Shown: positions 1 through 9,726, counted from the first letter of the stretch. The stretch: 64,000 nt of DNA from CAZBRS01 sp964494475 (GCA_964494475.1 CAZBRS010000010.1:1-64000), one strand, 5' to 3'. Numbers and translations: made by a program. Notes: generated by a model from the letters alone, not told the origin.

Positions 1-1298
<1,298 letters not shown>

Positions 1299-1339
1299 GG
1301 CTCACCGCTCCTCGCTGGTCGGGGTCAGGGGTCCACGAA

Positions 1340-1437
<98 letters not shown>

Positions 1438-1465
1438 ACCGGACTTGCATCGGTTCAAAGACCGG

Positions 1466-1555
1466 CGGAGAGGGCGGGATTTGAACCCGCGGTGCACCTT
1501 GTGGACGCACACACGATTTCCAATCGTGCTCCTTCGGCCGCTCGGACACCTCTCC
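1466..1555 (-). tRNA. tRNA-Ser, anticodon GGA
   Basis: A class II tRNA. The acceptor stem GGAGAGG pairs with CCTCTCC, and the anticodon stem CACGA/TCGTG encloses the loop TTGGAAA, giving anticodon GGA (UCC/UCU codons). The T arm is GCGGG-TTCAAAT-CCCGC, and the long variable arm typical of serine tRNAs pairs GTGC with GCAC. The 3' CCA is not encoded (CCG follows the discriminator G), so it must be added by nucleotidyltransferase. It stands 28 bases upstream of the SRP RNA and may share its transcript. Confidence 0.97.
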
Positions 1556-1568
1556 GAGAGCGGGTCAC

Positions 1569-1597
1569 AACGTGCCGCAACTCGGCCGCGATGTCAA
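1569..1597 (-). promoter_or_regulatory. Candidate promoter for tRNA-Ser / SRP RNA
   Basis: A perfect -35 TTGACA (1597-1592) is followed after 17 bases by CACGTT (1574-1569), a weak -10. Transcription would start about seven bases before the mature tRNA 5' end. The strong -35 combined with the position suits a stable-RNA promoter. Confidence 0.45.
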
Positions 1598-1626
1598 GCG
1601 CCGACGTTGCGTGCAGGGAGACCTCG

Positions 1627-2016
1627 TTACGCGAGGTCGTCCGGGAACAGCCTCTTCATCTCTTTCTCGATCCACGAGAAGTCGACGGGCTTGTCGAGGT
1701 AGGCGTCGGCGCCGTAGATGGGCGAGGTGAGCTCGTTCAGCGACGGTCCGATGCCGGTCAGCATGATCACGCGCGTGCCCTCGAGGGAGGGGTTGCTCTT
1801 GATCTGCTTGCAGACCTCCCAGCCGTTCAGGATGGGCATCATCACGTCGAGCACCACCAGATCGGGGCGGTGCTCGAGCGTCTTGACGATGGCCTCCTCG
1901 CCGTTGTTGGCCACGAGCACGTCGGAGAAGCCGAGCTTGTTCAGGCTGCGGCGATACAGCTCGGCGAGATCGCGATCGTCGTCGGCGACGAGGATTTTCA
2001 AGCGGGAGCGGCTCAT
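1627..2016 (-). CDS. Stand-alone receiver-domain response regulator
   Basis: This 129-residue protein consists only of a receiver domain, a phosphorylation switch without an output domain (CheY/DivK-like architecture). The acidic pocket DDD is at 12-14, the phospho-acceptor Asp57 lies in VVLDVMMP, the conserved Thr87 in MLTG, and Lys109 in DKP. The start is ATG at 2016; MSRSRLKILVADDD is the normal beginning of the fold. Its partner kinase is not in the window, since neighbours are a tRNA and an exported protein. A promoter-like element sits at 2047-2075. The target pathway cannot be told from sequence. Confidence 0.9.
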   Translation of the reverse strand: MSRSRLKILVADDDRDLAELYRRSLNKLGFSDVLVANNGEEAIVKTLEHRPDLVVLDVMMPILNGWEVCKQIKSNPSLEGTRVIMLTGIGPSLNELTSPIYGADAYLDKPVDFSWIEKEMKRLFPDDLA

Positions 2017-2046
2017 GGCAGACCTCGAAGCCCCGGGTTTGGAGGG

Positions 2047-2075
2047 ATGATAGTCTCCGCGACCCCGGGGTTCAA
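2047..2075 (-). promoter_or_regulatory. Candidate promoter for the receiver-domain gene
   Basis: TTGAAC (2075-2070), a 17-base spacer, then TATCAT (2052-2047). The -10 matches five of six consensus bases and lies about 30 bases before the ATG at 2016. Confidence 0.55.
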
Positions 2076-2080
2076 GGCCC

Positions 2081-2109
2081 TTGACCTGGCGGGCTGGCTC
2101 GCCCACACT
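2081..2109 (+). promoter_or_regulatory. Candidate promoter for the exported protein at 2137
   Basis: TTGACC (2081-2086), a 17-base spacer, then CACACT (2104-2109). The -35 is good and the -10 poor. The start codon and its Shine-Dalgarno sequence follow within 30 bases. Confidence 0.4.
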
Positions 2110-2136
2110 GCCAACGTAAACGCTGGAGGTCGTGCC

Positions 2137-2598
2137 ATGGTCTGGATGCCGCGGTTCTTCGTGCTCGTCGTGCTGTTCGCGCTCGGCGCCCCCGCCCGCC
2201 CCGCGCACGCCCTGCCCAAGGTGGCGCTCTCGCTCGGCCAGGGGGTCGTCTTCCACGACGGCGCGCACGCCACGCCATTCCAGGGCGAGTTGACGGGCAG
2301 CTGGAGCTTCATGATCGTGCAGGCCGACTTGGGGCTCTTGCAGGAGTTCACCAAGTCGACAAACTTCATCCTGACGCCCGGCGTGCGCGTGAACCTGCTC
2401 TCGCTCTTCGTCAAGGCCGGCGTGCCCATCCGCGTGACGGACTCCGACTGGGGCTTCCGCCTGGGTGCGGGCTGGACGATGTTCAGCCTGGGGATCGTCG
2501 GGCTCTTCCTCGAGGTCGACGCCATGTTCTGGAAGTCGGTCGACTTCAAGGACTACGTGCCGATCACCGGTCGCCTGGGCGTCGAGATCGGGTTCTAG
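2137..2598 (+). CDS. Small exported protein, probable outer-membrane beta-barrel type
   Basis: No family is recognised in these 153 residues. The N-terminus has a clear Sec signal peptide (positive start, hydrophobic stretch, cleavage near ARPAHA-LPK at about residue 25). The rest alternates short hydrophobic strands and ends in EIGF, a C-terminal Phe typical of outer-membrane barrel proteins. The ATG at 2137 is chosen because TGGAGGT precedes it at good distance. Its last 35 bases overlap the 3' end of the convergent gene 2564-4387. An outer-membrane location is inference. Confidence 0.7.
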   Translation: MVWMPRFFVLVVLFALGAPARPAHALPKVALSLGQGVVFHDGAHATPFQGELTGSWSFMIVQADLGLLQEFTKSTNFILTPGVRVNLLSLFVKAGVPIRVTDSDWGFRLGAGWTMFSLGIVGLFLEVDAMFWKSVDFKDYVPITGRLGVEIGF

Positions 2599-4387
2599 TC
2601 GCGACCAGCACCAGCCCCGCCAACAGCGTAGCGCCCCACGCGCCGGTCGAGCTCCGGCCGGCCCTGCAGCCGCCACCCCCCGCGTCGTCGACCTCGCCGG
2701 CCTCGGGCGCGGCCACGTCGACCGCGTCAGCCGCCTCCACGACGTCCGGAGCCGGCTCGGTGACGGCCTCGTCGACGCCCTGCAGCAGCACGACGTCGCG
2801 CGCCAGCTCGATACGCACCGTGCCCCCGTCGACGGCGAACACCTCGCCCGTCGACAAGGTCGTTTCGTCCTCGCCCGGAAGGAGGGCCGTGACGCGCAGG
2901 CCGCGGGTGGGAACGTCGACCAGATCGAGGTTCTTGGTGATGCCGAGGTAGTCTCCCCCGGTGGGGACCTCCTTGACCCAGTCGTACCAGGCGATCCAGG
3001 TCGGGATTTCGGCGTTCGGCAAGCGGAAGGCGTGCGAGTTCGCGGGCACGGGGAAGACCTCGACGAGCTCGCCGCCGGCAAGGTCGGGAGCGTGCAAGGC
3101 CAGCCAGGCCAGCACCGTGGCGGCGGGTCGCGGCGTGACGTCGGTGGTCGTGACGGCGCTGTCGCCGCGCTCGACCAGCAGCCCGTGGTAGGCCCAGTCG
3201 TCGTCGACGTCGCCCTGGCCCACGTACTCGAGCACGTTCGACACGAAGACCGGCGCCGGGTTCTTCCACGACATGCGCGCGAGCCCCTTCACGAGGCTCT
3301 CGATCTGGCTGCGCTCGGAGCAGAAGCGCCCGTGGCAGCTGCCCTTCGGCCCCGGGCCCGCCTGCCAGGGGAACACCGTGGTCTTGCCCGCTGACGCCGT
3401 GAAGCGCCCCACCTGGAACGGCAGGCCGGCGAACCCGGCCGACGAGAGCCACTCGGCGAAGCTCTTGGGGCCGTCGACGACCGCCTGGTAGGCCTCGCCG
3501 GTCAGCGTGGCGCCTTCGTCGACCAGCGCGAAGACGTCGGCCGCGTCGGGCCGCGCTGCGTCACCGGCGGCGGCCAGGGGAGCCAGCGCCTGCACGAAGT
3601 CGCCCCGCAGCTCGGTGGCGAAGCGCACGCCCCCCAGCACCACGCGCAGGTCGAGATCTGCGGGGACCAGGCTGCGCATCCACGGGATGGTCAGCGCCAC
3701 GAGCTGCCCGTACTCGGCCACCGGCACGTTGTTGGCGCGCAGGGCCGCGAACGGCGCGTCCTCCAGTTGGTAGGTGCGCACCACGTGACGCCGGGCCCAG
3801 GCCAGGCGCAGGCTGTCGTCGGCCGAGCGCGAGTCGTACGAGGTGCACTCGTCGCTGCCCTTGTCGGCGTCGATGTTGGGGTAGGGCCCGAACGGACCGT
3901 CGCAGCCGTTCACCCCGAAGTCGACGTCGCCGTCGTAGCGCTCGACGATCAGCTTCACGAACTTCTTCCAGGCCGTGGTGTCCTTGGGCAGCAGCGTCGT
4001 CAGGGGATGATCGGCGTCGTTGCGCGCCGAGAGCACGAGCACGGGCTCGATGCCCGCGGCGTTCAGGGCGCCGATGAGCTCGTCGAGGGTGTAGAGGCGC
4101 GGGCCGTCGAGGTGCGCGTCGAGGTCGCCCCAGGCGAAGGGCGTGTCGTTCTCGCCGAACGTGAGGCGCAGGCGCGTGAAGCCCAGGTCGGCCAGGATCG
4201 GCACCACCCGCGTGAACAGCTCGCGGCGCTGCGAGTCGCTCAGGGTCGAGACGCCCGTACCGAACGCGTCGGAGGCGCCGAGCCCCGCCGCCTCGAGGGG
4301 CGCGCGCGCGGCGGCGGGCCGGACGGCGACGAAGACCGCGAAGAAGCAGGCCGCGAGAGCGAGCGGGCGTAGCGCGTCGAGGTGCAT
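2564..4387 (-). CDS. Exported glycoside-hydrolase-like protein with MYXO-CTERM-like anchor
   Basis: This 607-residue protein has a signal peptide ending near RPAAARA (about residue 28). From about residue 30 it resembles the (beta/alpha)8 barrels of glycoside hydrolases (FTRLRLTFGEND, the LYTLDELIGAL helix, GIEPVLVLSARN), but the catalytic acids cannot be assigned with certainty. A region of Asp, Ala and Val leads to a C-terminal GGGGC, a hydrophobic segment and a basic tail (RTRSRR). This is the layout of the MYXO-CTERM sorting signal, in which the Cys is processed for surface retention. The start is ATG at 4387 with GGAGG upstream. Substrate unknown. Confidence 0.75.
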   Translation of the reverse strand: MHLDALRPLALAACFFAVFVAVRPAAARAPLEAAGLGASDAFGTGVSTLSDSQRRELFTRVVPILADLGFTRLRLTFGENDTPFAWGDLDAHLDGPRLYTLDELIGALNAAGIEPVLVLSARNDADHPLTTLLPKDTTAWKKFVKLIVERYDGDVDFGVNGCDGPFGPYPNIDADKGSDECTSYDSRSADDSLRLAWARRHVVRTYQLEDAPFAALRANNVPVAEYGQLVALTIPWMRSLVPADLDLRVVLGGVRFATELRGDFVQALAPLAAAGDAARPDAADVFALVDEGATLTGEAYQAVVDGPKSFAEWLSSAGFAGLPFQVGRFTASAGKTTVFPWQAGPGPKGSCHGRFCSERSQIESLVKGLARMSWKNPAPVFVSNVLEYVGQGDVDDDWAYHGLLVERGDSAVTTTDVTPRPAATVLAWLALHAPDLAGGELVEVFPVPANSHAFRLPNAEIPTWIAWYDWVKEVPTGGDYLGITKNLDLVDVPTRGLRVTALLPGEDETTLSTGEVFAVDGGTVRIELARDVVLLQGVDEAVTEPAPDVVEAADAVDVAAPEAGEVDDAGGGGCRAGRSSTGAWGATLLAGLVLVATRTRSRRPGDR

Positions 4388-4423
4388 CGGCGGGGGGCCT
4401 CCGGAGCGCGAAAATCGCGGCAC

Positions 4424-4451
4424 ACTATAGCCAGGATCGCGCGGCCGTCCA
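4424..4451 (-). promoter_or_regulatory. Candidate promoter for the MYXO-CTERM protein gene
   Basis: TGGACG (4451-4446), a 16-base spacer, then TATAGT (4429-4424). The -10 matches five of six consensus bases and lies 37 bases before the ATG. Confidence 0.5.
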
Positions 4452-4478
4452 TCGGTTCCTTCGGGGAACGGGCCGCCT

Positions 4479-5276
4479 TCACGCGCCGAGCAGCGCCTCG
4501 AACTCGACGAGCACCGCGATCGCGAGCAGCACGCCCCCGAGCAGCCGGCGGAGCGTGCGTGGCTCGAGTCGACTGGTGACGCGCGCGCCCACCTGGCCGC
4601 CGAGCACGACCACGACGGCACCCGCCGCCGCCTGGCTCCAGAGCACGTGGCCCGCGACGGCGTGCCCCGCGGCGCCGAACGCCGACGTGATCGCGAGGAG
4701 CACGGTCGAGGTCGCGACGGCGAGCCTGGCCGGCACGCGGAAGGCCAGCGTGAGGATGGGCACCACGACCAGGCCGCCGCCGATCCCGAAGAGCCCCGAC
4801 AGCAGGCCGGCCACGGCGCCTGCGACGACCGCGCCCGGCACGTGCACGGCGTACGACTGGCCGTCGCGCTGGCGCGTCACGTAGCCCCACCCGGCGCGGA
4901 GCGCCGCTCCCACGGGCCGAGGACGCAGGTCGCGGAAGAGGAGCCAGGCGACCGGCACGAGCACCAGCCCGAACGCCACCTGCAGCGCGCGGGGGTCGAG
5001 CCACGTCGTCGACAGACCGGTCAGGAAGCCGACGGCCCAGGCCGAGGGCCCGAGCGCGAACACGAGCAGCGGATCGACCAGCCCCTGGCGGACGTACACG
5101 ACCGACGCGGAGACTCCCATGGCCGTGATCAGGACGAGGGAGAGCGCGGTGGCCTCGGGGAACGTGAGCCCCGTGGCCAGCCACAGGGGCACGAAGAACG
5201 CGCCGCCGCCGATGCCGACCATGGAGCCGAGCGCCGCGACGGGGAAGCAGAGCAGGACGACGAGCCAGGGGTTCAC
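4479..5276 (-). CDS. TauE/SafE-family membrane permease
   Basis: A 265-residue integral membrane protein with about eight hydrophobic segments in two homologous halves. Each half begins with a glycine-rich repeat: GSMVGIGGGAFFVPL near residue 15 and SGLFGIGGGLVVVPIL near residue 160. These are hallmarks of the TauE/SafE family, which exports sulfite, sulfoacetate or other small organosulfur anions. The start is GTG at 5276, overlapping the TGA of the upstream radical SAM gene as GTGA, so the two are translationally coupled. It is the last gene of a three-gene operon with an antiporter. The substrate is not determined. Confidence 0.9.
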   Translation of the reverse strand: MNPWLVVLLCFPVAALGSMVGIGGGAFFVPLWLATGLTFPEATALSLVLITAMGVSASVVYVRQGLVDPLLVFALGPSAWAVGFLTGLSTTWLDPRALQVAFGLVLVPVAWLLFRDLRPRPVGAALRAGWGYVTRQRDGQSYAVHVPGAVVAGAVAGLLSGLFGIGGGLVVVPILTLAFRVPARLAVATSTVLLAITSAFGAAGHAVAGHVLWSQAAAGAVVVVLGGQVGARVTSRLEPRTLRRLLGGVLLAIAVLVEFEALLGA

Positions 5277-6232
5277 GGGGCCCCCTCCGGCGGAACGGGG
5301 ACGAGCTCGGCGCCCCCGAAATGTTCGAGGTATTCCCTCCAGACCCCCTGGCAACGCGCGTCGTGGCGGCACGCCCGGCAGGTGTCGGGCTTGGCCTTCA
5401 TCTCGGCGCGGGCCGCCTGCCAGTCGCGCGCCTCGTCCTGGTCGAGTTGACGGTGCTCGACGGGCACGCAGGCGTCGCGGAAGGGTTGATCGGTCACGTG
5501 GCTTTCGTAGCCGGGGACCAGGCAGAAGGGCACGGCCTCGAGCCCCAGGTCGAGCACGCCGGCGTAGCGGTGCAGGGCCTCCAGCAGATCGGGCACGACG
5601 TCGGCGTAGCGGGGCACCACCTCGTCGAACGCGCGACGCGCCTCGCCGAGGGCGTGGGGGAAGGCCACGTTGACCAGCGAGGCGCCCAGCGACGAGGCCT
5701 GCCCCACGATGGCCGTGGCGTGCCCCGCGTTCAGGCGCGAGAGCACCACCTTCACGTACACGCGCTGCCCGAGCGCGGCCAGATTGCGGAGCCCCGCGAC
5801 CGTCTGCTCGAAGCTGCCGGGAGCGCGCGTGATGGCGTCGTGCAGCGCCGCGCTCTCGCCGTGCAGGGCCACCACGTACGAGAGGCCGAAGGGCGCCAGG
5901 CGCGCGGCGTACGCGGGGTCGGCGAAGCGCCGCCCGTTGGTCTGCAGGTGCAGCGAGAAGCCCAGGTCGCGCGCGGCCGACAGGATGAGGGGCAGGTCGC
6001 GCCGCAGCGTGGGCTCGCCGCCCGTGAGCACCAGGCTCGCGAAGCCGTGGCGCCGCGCGTCGAGCAGTTCGGCCAGGATCTCGCGCGTCGTGCGCTCGGT
6101 GCGGCCGTGACGCGCCGCCGACGCGTCACGCTGATCGGCGATGACGCAGTGTACGCAGCGGTTGTTGCAGGCGTAGCCGACCTTCAGGTCGGTCTTGCCC
6201 GACCGGCGACCGCCCGGACGTGCCGGGCTCAC
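5273..6232 (-). CDS. Radical SAM protein with C-terminal cysteine motif
   Basis: This 319-residue protein has the radical SAM cluster motif CNNRCVHC (C22, C26, C29) and the SAM-contact motif LTGGEPT. The C-terminal part has a lone Cys in CLVPGYE and then CRACRHDARCQGVW, resembling the auxiliary-cluster regions of SPASM/twitch-type enzymes. Two other proteins in the window (41302-42636 and 43455-44789) share this arrangement, so the three look like one paralogous set. The start is GTG at 6232, forming GTGA with the antiporter stop. The reaction is unknown, and no peptide precursor gene is visible next to it. Confidence 0.85.
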   Translation of the reverse strand: MSPARPGGRRSGKTDLKVGYACNNRCVHCVIADQRDASAARHGRTERTTREILAELLDARRHGFASLVLTGGEPTLRRDLPLILSAARDLGFSLHLQTNGRRFADPAYAARLAPFGLSYVVALHGESAALHDAITRAPGSFEQTVAGLRNLAALGQRVYVKVVLSRLNAGHATAIVGQASSLGASLVNVAFPHALGEARRAFDEVVPRYADVVPDLLEALHRYAGVLDLGLEAVPFCLVPGYESHVTDQPFRDACVPVEHRQLDQDEARDWQAARAEMKAKPDTCRACRHDARCQGVWREYLEHFGGAELVPVPPEGAP

Positions 6233-7467
6233 GTGCCCACCGGACGCGACAGGCGCTGGAGCATGGGCGCGCCGACCAGCGACGTCGCGATGGCCATGAT
6301 CACCAGCGCCACGAACAGGCGCTCGTCGATGACGCCACGGTCGAGCGCCACCGTGGCGAGGATGATCTCCATGGCACCCCGGGCGTTGAGCGCGAACCCG
6401 ACCGCCAGCGCCTCGCGCCGAGGCAGGCCGCCCAGCAGGCCGCCGAGGGAAGCGCCCAGCAGCTTGCCCAGGAAGGCGAGGACCAGCACGAGGGCCACGA
6501 GCGCAAGATCGAAGTGCGCGCCGACGTCGACCTTGAGCCCGACCGAAACGAAGTAGAGCGGCGCGAAGATGCTGACCGCGAACTGGAATAGCACCTCGTG
6601 AGCCCGGTTCCCTTCGCGGGGGCCGAGGCCGGTTCCGATGGCGACGCCGGCCAGGAACGCGCCGAACACGGCATGCACGCCCGCGGCCTCGGTCAGCGCG
6701 GAGAGCGCCAGGATGAGCACCGTCGTGGTCCCGATGAACGTGGCCGTCGAGCCGTTGGCGCGCTGCAGACGCCGGAAGAGCGGCAGCACCAGCCAGCGCC
6801 CGATCAGGACGATGCCCAGCATGACGACGAGCGGACGTCCGAACGACCAGCCGAGGCCATCGATGGCGGCGGGTCCGCGCTCGACCCGGCCGAGGACCAG
6901 CGCGAAGAGGCCCCAGCCCACGATGTCGGCCACCGTGGCGGAGGTCATGACCAGCGCGCCCAGGCGCGTGCCCATGAGCCCGAAGTCCATCAACATGCGC
7001 GCGATCACGGGTAGCGCCGAGATCGAGAGCGCCGTGCCTACGAAGAGCGCGAGCGTCGAGACGTCTCCATTTGGCGCGAGGCCCCACACGCCCGGCCACG
7101 CCAGGACGGCCAGGTACCCCAGCGCGAACGGGACGACCACCGAGAGGCCGCTCGTGAGGACCACGCTGCGACCCGTGGCGCGCAGGCTGGCCAGGTTGAC
7201 CTCGAGCCCGGCGACGAAGAGGAAGAACAGCATACCGAGCGTAAGCAGCGTCTCGCGCGCCGAGACGGTGGGGCAGTCGTGGGGGAACAGCCACGCGAAG
7301 AGGCTCGGCGCGAACGCCCCGAGGAGGGTGGGCCCGAGCAGCAGGCCTCCGAGGATCTCGCCGACCAACGGTGGTTGACGCAGCCGCGCTGCGGCACGCC
7401 CGAAGAGCAACGCCACGGCCAGCATGACCCCGAGCTGGGTCAGGAACACCAGGGAGTCGCTCGCCAT
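6229..7467 (-). CDS. CPA2-type cation:proton antiporter (Kef/NapA-like)
   Basis: A 412-residue membrane protein with about 12 hydrophobic segments. The beginning PLVGEILGGLLLGP is the usual CPA2 signature, ATVADIVGW carries the membrane Asp, and APLYFVSVGLKVD is the conserved second-half motif. Such proteins exchange K+ or Na+ for H+ across the inner membrane. It has no RCK (TrkA-N) regulatory domain and ends after the transmembrane part. The ATG at 7467 is preferred over an in-frame TTG at 7497. It heads an operon with a radical SAM protein and a TauE permease, behind a strong promoter-like element at 7511-7540. Confidence 0.92.
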   Translation of the reverse strand: MASDSLVFLTQLGVMLAVALLFGRAAARLRQPPLVGEILGGLLLGPTLLGAFAPSLFAWLFPHDCPTVSARETLLTLGMLFFLFVAGLEVNLASLRATGRSVVLTSGLSVVVPFALGYLAVLAWPGVWGLAPNGDVSTLALFVGTALSISALPVIARMLMDFGLMGTRLGALVMTSATVADIVGWGLFALVLGRVERGPAAIDGLGWSFGRPLVVMLGIVLIGRWLVLPLFRRLQRANGSTATFIGTTTVLILALSALTEAAGVHAVFGAFLAGVAIGTGLGPREGNRAHEVLFQFAVSIFAPLYFVSVGLKVDVGAHFDLALVALVLVLAFLGKLLGASLGGLLGGLPRREALAVGFALNARGAMEIILATVALDRGVIDERLFVALVIMAIATSLVGAPMLQRLSRPVGT

Positions 7468-7510
7468 GGGCCGAGGCCTCGCAGTCGTTCGGATCAACGC
7501 GACGGGGCGG

Positions 7511-7540
7511 ATGGTACGAGGGGGGGGAAAGCTCTGTCAA
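7511..7540 (-). promoter_or_regulatory. Candidate promoter of the antiporter operon, with a C8 tract in the spacer
   Basis: A perfect TTGACA (7540-7535), an 18-base spacer and TACCAT (7516-7511). Eight consecutive G on the plus strand (7520-7527) lie inside the spacer, so slippage there would change promoter spacing. Confidence 0.6.
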
Positions 7541-7555
7541 GGAGGGGTGCGGGGT

Positions 7556-7583
7556 GTAGGGACACGATGCCTCGTGTCCCTAC
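7556..7583 (-). terminator. Perfect hairpin downstream of acs, probable terminator
   Basis: A perfect 12-base-pair stem (GTAGGGACACGA and its complement) encloses a four-base loop. After one mismatch the flanking GGGG/CCCC can extend it. It lies 18 bases after the acs stop. There is no U tract, so termination may be Rho-assisted, or the structure may protect the mRNA 3' end. Confidence 0.6.
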
Positions 7584-7600
7584 CTCCCCGGCGACCCGTT

Positions 7601-9568
7601 CTACTGCTTGCCGGCGACGAGCTTCTCGACCACGGACGGGTCGGCCAGCGTGGAGATGTCTCCGAGCTGATCGAGCTGGTTCTCGGCGATCTTCTTCAGC
7701 ACGCGGCGCATGATCTTGCCCGAGCGGGTCTTGGGCAGGCCATCGGTGAACTGGATCTTGTCGGGCGTCGCGATCGGCCCGATCTCCTTGCGCACGTGGG
7801 CCACGAGCTCCTTCTTGAGCGCGTCGGTGGCCTCGATGCCGGTCTTCAGGATCACGAAGGCGTAGATGCCCTGGCCCTTGATCTCGTGCGGCATGCCGAC
7901 GACCGCGGCCTCGGCCACGGACTTGTTCGACACGAGCGCGGACTCGACCTCGGCGGTGCCCATGCGGTGACCCGACACGTTGATGACGTCGTCGAGGCGG
8001 CCCATGAGCCAGAAGTAGCCGTCTTCGTCGCGGCGCGCGCCGTCACCCGTGAAGTAGATGCCCGCGAACTTCGTGAAGTAGGTGTCCTTGAAGCGCTGGT
8101 GGTCGCCGTACACGGTGCGCATCTGGCCCGGCCACGAGTGCTTGATGACCAGGTAGCCGCCCTCGTTGACGCCGCACTGCGAGCCGTCTTCGCGGATGAT
8201 GTCGGCCTCGACGCCGAAGAAGGGCAGGGTGGCCGAGCCCGGCTTGATGGGGAAGGCCGCGGGCAGCGGCGTGATCAGGATGCCGCCCGTCTCGGTCTGC
8301 CACCACGTGTCGACGATCGGGCAGTTGCTGTGGCCGACGTTCTCGTAGTACCAGATCCAGGCTTCGGGGTTGATGGGCTCGCCCACCGAGCCGAGGACCT
8401 TGAGGCTCGAGAGGTCGTACTTCTTGACCCACTCCTCGCCTTCCTTCATCAACGCGCGGATGGCGGTCGGGGCCGTGTAGAACTGCGTGACCTTGTACTT
8501 CTCGCACACTTCCCAGAAGCGCCCGGGGTTCGGGTACGTGGGCACGCCCTCGAACATGACCTCGGTCGCGCCGTTCAGCAGCGGGGCGTACATGATGTAC
8601 GAGTGGCCCGTGACCCAGCCGATGTCGGCCGTGCACCACCACACGTCGCCGGGGTGGTAGTCGAAGACGTACTTGAAGGTCGTGGCGGCGAAGACCATGT
8701 AGCCGCCGACCGTGTGGACGACGCCCTTGGGCTTGCCGGTCGAGCCGGACGTGTAGAGCATGAACAGGGGATCCTCGGCGTCCATCTGCTCGGGCTCGCA
8801 GTACGCGGCGACCTTGGCCATCTCGTCGTGGTACCACACGTCGCGGCCGGCCACGAAGTTGCAGTCCTTGCCCGTGTGCTTGACCAGGACGACGCGCTTG
8901 ACGTTCGGGCAGCTGTTCAGGGCCTGATCGGCGATGCCCTTGAGCGGCACGTCGCGGGCGCCACGGAAGCCGCCGTCGGCCGTGAGCAGGATCTCGCAGC
9001 CGGCGTCGAGGATGCGGTCGCGCAGCGAGTCGGCCGAGAAGCCGCCGAACACGATGCTGTGGATGGCGCCGATGCGCGCGCAGGCCAGCGACAGCACGAC
9101 GAGCTCGGGGATCATCGGGAGGTAGATCGCGACGCGATCGCCCTTCTTGACGTTGTGCGCCTTGAGGACGTTGGCGGCCTTGTTGACGCTGTCGTAGAGC
9201 CACTGGTAGGTCAGGGCCTTGCTGTTCTCGGGCGAGTCGCCTTCCCACAGGATGGCGGTCACGTTGCCCTTGCCGGCCTTGACGTGGCGATCGAGGGCGT
9301 TGACCGTGATGTTGGTCTTGCCGCCGACGAACCACTTGATCTCGGCTTCGCCGTAGTTCTCCTCGTTGACCTTGTCCCACTTCTTGAACCACTCGAACTG
9401 GCCGGCGATCTCGCCCCAGAAGCCGTCGGGGTCCTTGATGGAGCGCAGGTACATCGCGTCGTACTCGGCGCGGTTCTTGATCCACGCCCGATCGACCAGC
9501 GACTTGGGCGGATAGAACTGCCGGTTCTCGGTGCTCATCGAGTTGATCTGCTTCGTATCCTCGGCCAT
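7601..9568 (-). CDS. acs: Acetyl-CoA synthetase, AMP-forming
   Basis: This enzyme converts acetate, ATP and CoA to acetyl-CoA through an acetyl-AMP intermediate in the cytoplasm. The 655-residue length matches the family. Visible motifs are the adenylation loop YTSGSTGKPKG (about 272-282), YFTGDGA, the hinge region GRLDDVINVSGHR, and the C-terminal PKTRSGKIMRR, whose Lys (near 613) is the known acetylation site silenced by Pat-type acetyltransferases. The ATG at 9568 is chosen because GGGAGGAG precedes it; an upstream TTG and an internal ATG exist. It is monocistronic, with a promoter candidate at 9614-9641 and a hairpin after the stop. Confidence 0.98.
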   Translation of the reverse strand: MAEDTKQINSMSTENRQFYPPKSLVDRAWIKNRAEYDAMYLRSIKDPDGFWGEIAGQFEWFKKWDKVNEENYGEAEIKWFVGGKTNITVNALDRHVKAGKGNVTAILWEGDSPENSKALTYQWLYDSVNKAANVLKAHNVKKGDRVAIYLPMIPELVVLSLACARIGAIHSIVFGGFSADSLRDRILDAGCEILLTADGGFRGARDVPLKGIADQALNSCPNVKRVVLVKHTGKDCNFVAGRDVWYHDEMAKVAAYCEPEQMDAEDPLFMLYTSGSTGKPKGVVHTVGGYMVFAATTFKYVFDYHPGDVWWCTADIGWVTGHSYIMYAPLLNGATEVMFEGVPTYPNPGRFWEVCEKYKVTQFYTAPTAIRALMKEGEEWVKKYDLSSLKVLGSVGEPINPEAWIWYYENVGHSNCPIVDTWWQTETGGILITPLPAAFPIKPGSATLPFFGVEADIIREDGSQCGVNEGGYLVIKHSWPGQMRTVYGDHQRFKDTYFTKFAGIYFTGDGARRDEDGYFWLMGRLDDVINVSGHRMGTAEVESALVSNKSVAEAAVVGMPHEIKGQGIYAFVILKTGIEATDALKKELVAHVRKEIGPIATPDKIQFTDGLPKTRSGKIMRRVLKKIAENQLDQLGDISTLADPSVVEKLVAGKQ

Positions 9569-9613
9569 GGGCTCCTCCCTGCTGGGTGGTGGGTACAACG
9601 CAACGCGACCCGC

Positions 9614-9641
9614 TCTATCACCAATGACGCGCGTGTGTCAA
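9614..9641 (-). promoter_or_regulatory. Candidate promoter for acs
   Basis: A perfect -35 TTGACA (9641-9636) precedes GATAGA (9619-9614) with 16 bases between. The -10 is weak, which may mean activator dependence, as is usual for acs genes. Confidence 0.45.
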
Positions 9642-9726
9642 GAGGGCTTCCGGGGTATTTGACGCGGTGCGCCGTCGAGGATCGACGTGGGCTCCGGGTG
9701 CTCACGTCGCAAATGACGACCCGAAC

